Source: Corydoras sp. C115
Lineage: Eukaryota > Chordata > Actinopteri > Siluriformes > Callichthyidae
Assembly: GCA_019802505.1 (NCBI GenBank)
Contig: JAFMOC010000315.1
Span: forward strand, 530,001 to 594,000
Length of the DNA stretch: 64,000 nucleotides
Direction of reading: 5' to 3'
The position numbers and the translations under genes were made by a program. Positions 57,201 to 64,000 of this stretch are shown in pieces; within the stretch, counting starts at the first letter, position 1, and every line of letters starts with the position of its first letter. Under the pieces are notes generated by a model that was not told the origin of the DNA, did not search any database, and saw only the letters and a program-made list of their open reading frames with translations.

Positions 57201-58593
57201 TTTGCTTTTATTATTGGACTTTTTGTGGACAGTAACATTTTGCCTCATGAGGGTTATAGGGATTAACCGTTTATAAAGTCAGTTTACATTCTGCTGCTGG
57301 ACGTCAACTGCTGATCCGAGCAGGGCTCTTAACCCTGGACCTCTTGTTTTCATTGTTTGTCAGTATGGATCAAACCAACAGCCAAATTAAAAAACCTTAA
57401 AGGCAAATGTATTTCGGTGGTGAGTCCGATGCTCAGACGGTGGGATGAAAGAACGCTACTTTTTCACTCGGTGCAAAACAGTGACCACTAGTGTCGGCTT
57501 TAAGGAATTACACTGAAACTACTATTACATTTAAATTGTATATTTATTGTATATATTTATTTGTATATATATTTTGACGCGGTGGCACGGTGGCTTAGTG
57601 GTTAGCACGTTCGCCTCTCAGCGCTAGGGATTCCCGGTTCGAATCCCCATCTGGGTGGAGTTTCCACGTTCTCCCCGTGTCTGCGTGGGTTTCCTCCGGG
57701 TTCTCCGGTCTCCTCCCAGTCCAAAAACTTGGATCAAGTCAATTTGAATTCTCAAAATTGCCCCATATAGAGTGTGTTTGTGTGAGTGAGTGAGTGAGTG
57801 TGTGCCCAGCGATGGATTGGCGCACTGTCCTGGGTCTGTCTGCCCAGCGCCCGAGACGTTCTCCCCTGGATGGGCATGGGGAACCCCACCGCGACCCTAA
57901 TAGAGGATAAAGCGGGAGATAATGAATGAATGAATGAATGAATGAATATTTTGACGCTGTTGTCAGTCGTTCTGAGGCAGTTCCACACAAGTCTATCACA
58001 GTGTGGCTGCTAAATGCATTTAATCATCGTGCAATGTGAGTAAAATACAAAAAACAACAACAACTATATACATATATAAATATATACTGACATACAAGTC
58101 AAATTAAAAACAACAAACCGATAAATGTTAATGCATAATGTGTGCGTCAAACAACGCCACCTGGTGGTTCGCCGCTAGTACTGCGTGTGAAATCCGACCA
58201 TTGGCTTAATGCTGAGAGGAAGCATGTGCTGCTGGTGACACTTCTGTCACTATGCATAAAGGACAATTCTTAAGAACAGATTATTAAACGATTTCGAATG
58301 AATTATTTATGCATAATCTAAAAATAACGAACTGAAATACGCTTCTTAATGATAATTAACGCACTGACCAATCATCTGACTCATCACAGTGAAATAAAAG
58401 CTGTTCTCGATGGCCGTGGCGTCCTCTCACCTGTCTCGTTGTTCCTTGGTCGTTTGGTTGGCACAAGATGCTCCAGGGTGGGCGGTGTGAGGGTGCTCCC
58501 CAGTTGAGTGGGGCTCACTGATGCTCCATGGGCAAAAAATGGCTTCACGTTCAGCCCCAACACCAGCTGTAGCAGACACCACACAGATCTCAT
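54202..58593 (-). CDS. susd3: Sushi domain-containing protein 3, single-pass membrane protein
   Basis: Five minus-strand exons join in frame to about 253 residues: 58593-58431, 55559-55365, 55266-55110, 54579-54391 and 54259-54202. Exon 1 encodes a signal peptide (MRSVWCLLQLVLGLNVKPFF) and a linker with an NET glycosylation site. Exon 2 is one sushi/CCP domain with its four cysteines (SCVF, FWCRD, IMCVL, PICES) and the VGSILVFWCRDGYQLVGS pattern of SUSD3. Exon 3 has a membrane span (ALLLSVLSGIVILVMSVSFI) then CC and a Lys-rich stop-transfer stretch. Exons 4-5 form the cytoplasmic tail (EELDWEAFSPPKIF) ending SPAVS. Mammalian SUSD3 has been linked to oestrogen-dependent cell migration; the role in fish is unknown to me. 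The V-SINEs at 55706, 56151 and 57581 are in intron 1, and 54664 is in intron 3. Confidence 0.85.
54664..55012 (-). mobile_element. V-SINE in susd3 intron 3
   Basis: Flanks TTAACCACTGCTT and TTAACCCCTGCTT are an imperfect target duplication. Confidence 0.9.
55706..56047 (-). mobile_element. V-SINE in susd3 intron 1
   Basis: Perfect target duplication GCAAATTAATATT at 55693-55705 and 56048-56060. Confidence 0.93.
56151..56499 (-). mobile_element. V-SINE in susd3 intron 1
   Basis: Target duplication GTATGCATTATTT just left of the element and from 56500. Confidence 0.92.
56515..57560. other. susd3 intron 1, unique AT-rich sequence
   Basis: No coding frame or recognised repeat. Some phrases around 56940-57060 resemble 30955-31060 (TTTGCAAGTCAAATGTTGACC), so an old unnamed repeat may be shared. 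Confidence 0.45.
57581..57946 (+). mobile_element. V-SINE in susd3 intron 1, antisense to the gene
   Basis: Target duplication ATATTTTGACGC at 57569-57580 and from 57947. Confidence 0.92.
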
Positions 58594-58599
58594 ACTCAC

Positions 58600-59590
58600 G
58601 CACCCCGGATGATGTCACGGGCTTAAATGGAAGAAGCTATCTCAGTTATGGTGCAGCATCCAAAGCATGTGCAAGAGATGTAATCCAGGATGTCTGGCTG
58701 AGATGAATGGACAATCCCGTGGTGATTTCGATGTCTGGTATTCATTGGAAGCCCTGGTCATTAGCCGTATCCCCTGAGAACTGCAAAAGCCCTGGTTGCT
58801 GTTTCAGTAGATATAGCTCCAGCGTTGTCGGTGTTTCTGCACTGCTTATTGCTCTCCTTCTGCTCAGACTCACAGCAGGCAGAGCTGTTACATAACCTGC
58901 ACTGCATGTGTGCATGTAATGTTTATGCACTGATCTGATCTCGCTCGGTTTTCTTTGAGAGACTGGGGCTGCATGAGGATACACGGCTTTGTGAATGCAG
59001 GAGATGGAGGAGAAAAAAAAGAAATCTGAATCATGAAATATAATCTGCCCAATCAAATCAAAATCCTATTGATGTTTGCCCACAGTTATTGTTCCCTAAA
59101 AAAACAGGAGGCATTTAAAGATTTTGGTCATTGATGTTACTTACAACCCTTGTTATTAATTAGCTTTCCAAAGGAATTCACATAAACTGTGTTTTAATAA
59201 AATTAAATAGAATATTATTTATGATCCTTAGAGCTGACATTGATGACACACTTTAAAGCCCCCGCAGCCCTGCTTCCTGACTGGCAATAAAACACAACAT
59301 TACACAGAACAATTACAATGAGAGCGAGCTAAGACACATTTCAGCTTTATTTTACTCATATTTCAACACATACATTTAATAGATAGTAGTTTAATGCAAA
59401 TAGATGCAATATTTTAGCATTATGTCAGAACTAATGTAATTACATAAAGAAAATAAATAGTATCACCTAAAATACAAATCAATATACAGCTGCTTAAATA
59501 TCTTTTAACATTTAATAAACCAATATAAGCTTTAAATATACTACAGTTAATTAAAATAGGTATAATATTTAGGGAATTAAATATACGTTT
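58600..59590. other. Region between susd3 and the last array receptor
   Basis: 58600-59060 probably holds the susd3 promoter/5' leader, but no clear TATA or initiator can be assigned. 59100-59590 is AT-rich 3' flank of the receptor gene at 59592. Confidence 0.4.
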
Positions 59591-59591
59591 T

Positions 59592-60542
59592 TCAATCTTC
59601 AGTGGTTTCCCTCTGATTGTCTCCACCGCAGAGTGTTTTCTTGACCCGGTTTACGTAGAACATGGGTCCGAGACAGACTCCACAGCTGGAGAGTGCAGAC
59701 ATGGACATGAAAAAATAGCAGGCTACCATATTTGTGCTGAATGAAGGCATGAACTTTGGCATTATTAATAAGGGAACCAATGCCATCATTGGACAGTAGA
59801 TGATAAATGAAGGTACCAGGACGGACATGATGTTCTTTATGGCTTTTTTCTTCATAGGAGAACTAACTTGTTCTCCAGATTTGGCATCACCAGGTCCCTT
59901 CTGACACAGTGCCCACAAGATGCCCACCAGACAGACCACCATGGTGAGAAACATTATGATTATGATGGCAGATAGAAATACTAGCAAACTTGCCATGGAG
60001 AAGATGAACATTACTGTAAACATGATAACGGTGAAAATCCAGATGACAGCCGAGCAGGCGGCACGGTACTCCCACCTCCCCAGCTTCATGAAGAGCACCG
60101 GATACAACACCGCCACGAAGCGTTCCAAGCACAGACAGGTCAGCAGAAGTGGGCAGCCGACATAAGGAAGGACACCAAAGGAGGTCGCGATCCGGAGAGG
60201 CAGTCCCGTACGGTTGTATGTAAAGTAAATGATGTCAAAAGGCAGGTAGAGGGTGTAAATCACACCGAGTATGGCGATGTTCAGACCCAGAACCTCAGAG
60301 GGAGACAGATTCCTCCGATTTTTAAGCAGCACAAAGAGCAGAACGGCGTTCGCTGGAAATGCGAGTGTGATGACGGTGGCCAAGATGGGTATGCGGAATG
60401 AGAGGTCTGCTTTCTGGTTACAATTGGCTACAATATCAGCCATTGAGGTGATATTCTTTGAAGGTGTTGAGATGTTGGCCAGGAAAGAAGAGTTGGACTG
60501 AGACAGGATTCTGGTTTCAGTGAGGTATTCCATGTTGAGCAT
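59592..60542 (-). CDS. Divergent class A GPCR, array copy 11, intact (outlying member)
   Basis: 316 residues from MLNMEYLTETRILS (307-313 if a downstream Met is used; the equivalent of the other starts is 60533). The acceptor CATTCAG at 60544 puts the first ATG directly at the exon start. Glycosylation sites NSS, NIS, NIT. It shares NLSPSEVLGLN, CLERFVAVLYPVLFMKLGRW, KGPGDAKSGEQ and GVCLGPMFY, but TM2-TM3 (YFTYNRTGLPLRIATSFGVL) and the longer polar tail (GGDNQRETTED) are its own. The leader exon and perfect palindrome are not evident; only a half-site is at about 60727. It lies beyond susd3, 7 kb from the next array copy. Confidence 0.88.
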   Translation of the reverse strand: MLNMEYLTETRILSQSNSSFLANISTPSKNITSMADIVANCNQKADLSFRIPILATVITLAFPANAVLLFVLLKNRRNLSPSEVLGLNIAILGVIYTLYLPFDIIYFTYNRTGLPLRIATSFGVLPYVGCPLLLTCLCLERFVAVLYPVLFMKLGRWEYRAACSAVIWIFTVIMFTVMFIFSMASLLVFLSAIIIIMFLTMVVCLVGILWALCQKGPGDAKSGEQVSSPMKKKAIKNIMSVLVPSFIIYCPMMALVPLLIMPKFMPSFSTNMVACYFFMSMSALSSCGVCLGPMFYVNRVKKTLCGGDNQRETTED

Positions 60543-60549
60543 CCTGAAT

Positions 60550-61299
60550 GTACAGATCAGACCCGGCTAGAGAAATATTCAGAACTTCAGAATATTAGGA
60601 CCTGTGCCATGAACACCGATCTGGTTCCTGGAAGGAAGGCGTACGTCCTTGTGCTCCTGGTCCTACAAGCAATCGATCGATTGATCGTTTTTACTCTAGT
60701 TTTTATAATATAGTCTAAAAAAATAGATATTTGAATAATGTAAATGCAGGACTGGACAAGGTTGCATCAAATGTCAGCCATAGGCTGAATTCAAATGACA
60801 TTCAGACTTAAGTTTCTTGGAGAGTAGAAAAAAATGAACCACATGTCTTCAATTACTGTTTATTTAGGTTAAATAAATGCAAATTTAATTCAGATGCAAA
60901 CTTAAATTTGTTTTAATTAATTCACCTTAAATGCAAAGCTTGTTGAACTGTGCACGCTGTTAGGCCATCGGTCCGATTGGCATGAAGGCACAGCTTTGAA
61001 TTAGTGGTTGACATTGGGGACACATGTAAAACTGAATATTTTAATTAATTTTATTCAAGTAATTTCTGAAACATTATTAATAGTTAAACTGAGTTCACTT
61101 TGATAATTTTGCTTGTAAAACACATTTTCAACGTGGCCTCTATCTGTCCAGGTTCTCCATCTAACAAAACATACGTTCACACAACATGTTATCATGACTC
61201 CACCAAAATACCTCATCATCATCTCATCACACATGCATCATTTATATATGTTTTATATGCTGCAATATTTATATTCTATATTTATATCTATTGTATACT

Positions 61300-61300
<1 letters not shown>
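60550..61300. other. Intergenic AT-rich sequence
   Basis: Probably the 5' region of the receptor at 59592. Nothing else recognised. Confidence 0.45.

Positions 61301-61303
<3 letters not shown>

Positions 61304-61372
<69 letters not shown>
61304..61372. repeat. (TA)n microsatellite
   Basis: About 34 TA units, directly followed by a V-SINE. Confidence 0.95.
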
Positions 61373-61373
<1 letters not shown>

Positions 61374-61374
<1 letters not shown>

Positions 61375-61719
61375 TATTCATTCATTCATTCATTATCTCC
61401 CGCTTTATCCTCTATTAGGGTCGCGGTGGGGTTCCCCATGCCCATCCAGGGGAGAACGTCTGGGCAGATACACCCAGGACAGGGCGCCAATCCATCGCTG
61501 GGTACACACTCACTCACACAGACACACTCTATATGGGACAATTTTGAGAATTCAATTGACTTGATCCATGTTTTTGGACTGTGGGAGGAAACCGGAGAAC
61601 CCGGAGGAAACCTACGCAGACACGGGGAGAACATGGAAACTCCACCCAGATGGGGATTCGAACCGGGAATCCCTAGTGCTGAGAGGAGAACGTGCTAAAC
61701 CACTAAGCCACCGTGCCGC
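61374..61719 (-). mobile_element. V-SINE
   Basis: Near-complete; the CGGGCGC stretch is deleted. Confidence 0.9.
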
Positions 61720-61776
61720 CTATATAATTATTATTATTATTAAATTTATTTTATATACTGTATGTACATATAATTC

Positions 61777-62122
61777 ATTCATCATCATTCGCTTTATCCT
61801 ATATTAGGGTCGTGGTGGGGTTCCCCATGCCCATCCAGGGGAGAACGTCTCGGGGCGCTGGGCAGATAGACCCAGGACAGGGCGCCAATCCATCGCTGGG
61901 CACACACTCACTCACTCACTCATACACACTCTATATAGGGCAATTTGGACAACTCAATTGACTTGATCCATGTTTTTGGACTGTGGGAGGAAACCGGAGA
62001 ACCCGGAGGAAACCCACGCGGACACGGGGAGAACATGGAAACTCCACCCAGATGGGGATTCGAACCGGGAATCCCTAGTGCTGAGAGGCGAACGTGCTAA
62101 ACCACTAAGCCACCGTGCCGCC
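61777..62122 (-). mobile_element. V-SINE
   Basis: Full-length copy in the same orientation as the preceding one. Confidence 0.9.
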
Positions 62123-62192
62123 CCCTGTATATACATATATATTATATTTATAGTTAAAATATTCTATATTATATTTATATTTGTAGTTGTAT

Positions 62193-62194
62193 AT

Positions 62195-62290
<96 letters not shown>
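62193..62290. repeat. (TA)n microsatellite
   Basis: About 48 TA units. Confidence 0.95.
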
Positions 62291-62293
<3 letters not shown>

Positions 62294-62576
62294 TAGCTGT
62301 ATATTCTATTATATTTCACATATCTCTATACTGTAACGTGTTTTATTTAGTTAAAATTTACATTTTAACTATAACTTTAAAAGAAACGCGGTAAACGGAG
62401 TTCGTGACCCATAATTTCGTTCTTGTCTCATGTACCAGATGTGATATTAATGAAAATAAAATCTTCTTGAATCTTGAATCCTCAAATAAATGTTTAAAAT
62501 GAGCGACCTCTACTGGATGTTCCAGGCACCACCACATCAAAAATGAACTGTCAATCAAGTGGCAAGCTGGTGTCAC

Positions 62577-62636
62577 AGAGAATCTGTCTCCCTCTGAGGT
62601 TTTGGGTCTGAGCTTCGCCGTACTCGGTGTGATGTG
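62577..62636 (+). pseudogene. GPCR array relic in opposite orientation
   Basis: The plus strand encodes ENLSPSEVLGLSFAVLGVM, the TM2 signature of the array, and then diverges. No other part of the receptor is nearby. Confidence 0.85.
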
Positions 62637-62639
62637 TGA

Positions 62640-63276
62640 CATTCAGGGCTGTGAGCGGCTATAAAAATAAACATTATTAAGATGCCGGGTTTGTCTGGTG
62701 ACCGTGAAAATAATCCACACAGCTGAGCAGAAGCAAATTAAATGCAAAATCCATACAGCTACCCACTCAGTACATATAGTGATGTCTTGTGTTGTTGCAC
62801 GTTTGTACACATGCACTATATATCGTATAGAATTCTGTACTGCCTACAAATGTACTGCATATGGTTGAAATAAAAATAAAAATACCTGGTACTTGATCCG
62901 TGCAGCTTTTTAAGGTCAGATTCTGGTTCTGCTCTGTTATAACTGCTATATTTATTGGCATTTTGGCTAAAATCACCAGACAAGCAAATTAGAAACAAGT
63001 CTAAGTGATGTTTGTTTGGGTTTTGCACTGGTCACAGTTTTGAATGTCTCAGGTCTACATTTGACTTGCAAAATCAAAATAAGCAGCACATACGTTGTGA
63101 TGCTTAAGACTTGGGTTTTATTGCTTTAGACTTAAAGTTTTAAGACTAAGGACCAAGTCACAGTTTGCACTGAGCTTGTATTTGCCCTTTCACATTACCC
63201 GTACTTGGACACTGAAGATATATATATATATATATATATATGTTTATATGTTTATATGTTTATATATTTATACATA
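62640..63276. other. Unique AT-rich sequence
   Basis: No gene recognised. Short (TA)n at 63221-63241. Confidence 0.5.
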
Positions 63277-63637
63277 GGCGGCACGGTGGCTTAGTGGTTG
63301 GCACGTTCGCCTCTCAGCGCTAGGGATTCCCGGTTCGAATCCCCATCTGGGTGGAGTTTCCATGTTCCCCCCGTGTCTGCGTGGGTTTCCTCCGGGTTCT
63401 CCGGTTTCCTCCCACAGTCCAAAAACATGGATCAAGTCAATTGAATTCTCAAAAATTGCCCCATATAGAGTGTGTCTGTGTGAGTGAGTGTGTGCCCAGC
63501 GATGGATTGGCGCCCTGTCCTGGGTCTATCTGCCCAGCGCCCGAGACGTTCTCCCCTGGATGGGCATGGGGAACCCCACCCCCCGCGACCCTAATAGAGG
63601 ATAAAGCGGGAGATAATGAATGAATGAATGAATGTTT
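63277..63637 (+). mobile_element. V-SINE, full length
   Basis: Complete plus-strand copy ending in (AATG)n. Confidence 0.92.
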
Positions 63638-63690
63638 ATACATATATAATTTATGTAAAATATAAATAAATTGTGGCTGTCTTGCCTCTG

Positions 63691-63980
63691 GGTGGCACAG
63701 GGGCTTAGTGGTTAGCACGTTGGCCTCTCAGCGCTGGGCATTCAGGTTCGAATCCTGATCTGATCAACAGTCCAAAAACATGGATTCAAGGGAGATTGGC
63801 TGCTCTAAATTGCCCCATATAGAGCGTGTTTGTGTGAGTAAATGTGTGCCCAGTGATAGATTGGCTCCCTGTCCTGGGTGTATCTGCCCGGCTCCAGAAA
63901 CATCCTCTCCTGGATGGGCATGGGGACACCCCCCCCCCCCCATAGAGAAGATAATGAATGAATGAATGAATGAATGAATG
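63691..63980 (+). mobile_element. Diverged V-SINE with central deletion
   Basis: Head and B box (GGTTCGAATCCTG), then missing most of the V-domain before CAGTCCAAAAACATGG; ends in (AATG)n. Confidence 0.82.
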
Positions 63981-64000
63981 TCTTCCCTGTCACCGGTCAT

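Noticed and set aside
5363..62296. Recurring ORFs beginning MFLDCGRKPENPEETHAD, and their antisense partners with PCPRGFPPGSPVSS, throughout the window
   Set aside because: They are the two strands of the V-SINE central domain, open by chance and copied with the element; not a protein family.

Overview
This is a teleost fish nuclear window, packed with retrotransposons. The fish origin is indicated by vertebrate split genes, very numerous DANA/HE1-like V-SINEs, fish-type LINE tails and (TA)n/(ATGA)n microsatellites. I cannot name the species.

Left part, + strand: the last exons of tbc1d15 (472-2880), then a complete 11-exon tph2, neuronal tryptophan hydroxylase (9027-18228). The tbc1d15-tph2 adjacency is conserved in vertebrates. 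The gap between them holds a tandem V-SINE array (5.2-7.1 kb), a repeat-free block rich in GATA motifs (7.15-7.75 kb) and the tph2 core promoter (CCAAT, CRE-like, TATA).

Middle: a five-exon BCL2L14/Bcl-G-like gene on the minus strand (20396-22979). From 25 to 60.5 kb lies a minus-strand tandem array of a divergent rhodopsin-like GPCR family. It has seven intact reading frames (33352, 36166, 38819, 41889, 44640, 48003, 59592), two copies broken by one missing base (25031 and 51250), one decayed pseudogene (27845-28631) and several stubs. Most array genes have a short untranslated leader exon, a small 5' intron and a single coding exon, and most share a palindrome plus TATA-like promoter module. 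A susd3 gene (sushi domain, one membrane span; 54202-58593, minus) sits inside the array between the last two receptors.

Repeats: I mapped more than 40 V-SINE copies or fragments, two non-autonomous hAT elements with 8-bp target duplications, an L1-type LINE, an L2-type LINE tail, another LINE coding fragment, and a tRNA-headed SINE sharing its 3' end with the L2-type tail. Two retrotransposons inserted exactly at the splice donors of tph2 exons 5 and 6, and their target duplications contain the donors.

The best candidates for something new are the receptor family, which lacks several class A hallmark residues, its shared promoter palindrome, and the paired donor-site insertions in tph2. All splice sites and alignments were read by eye; no searches were run.
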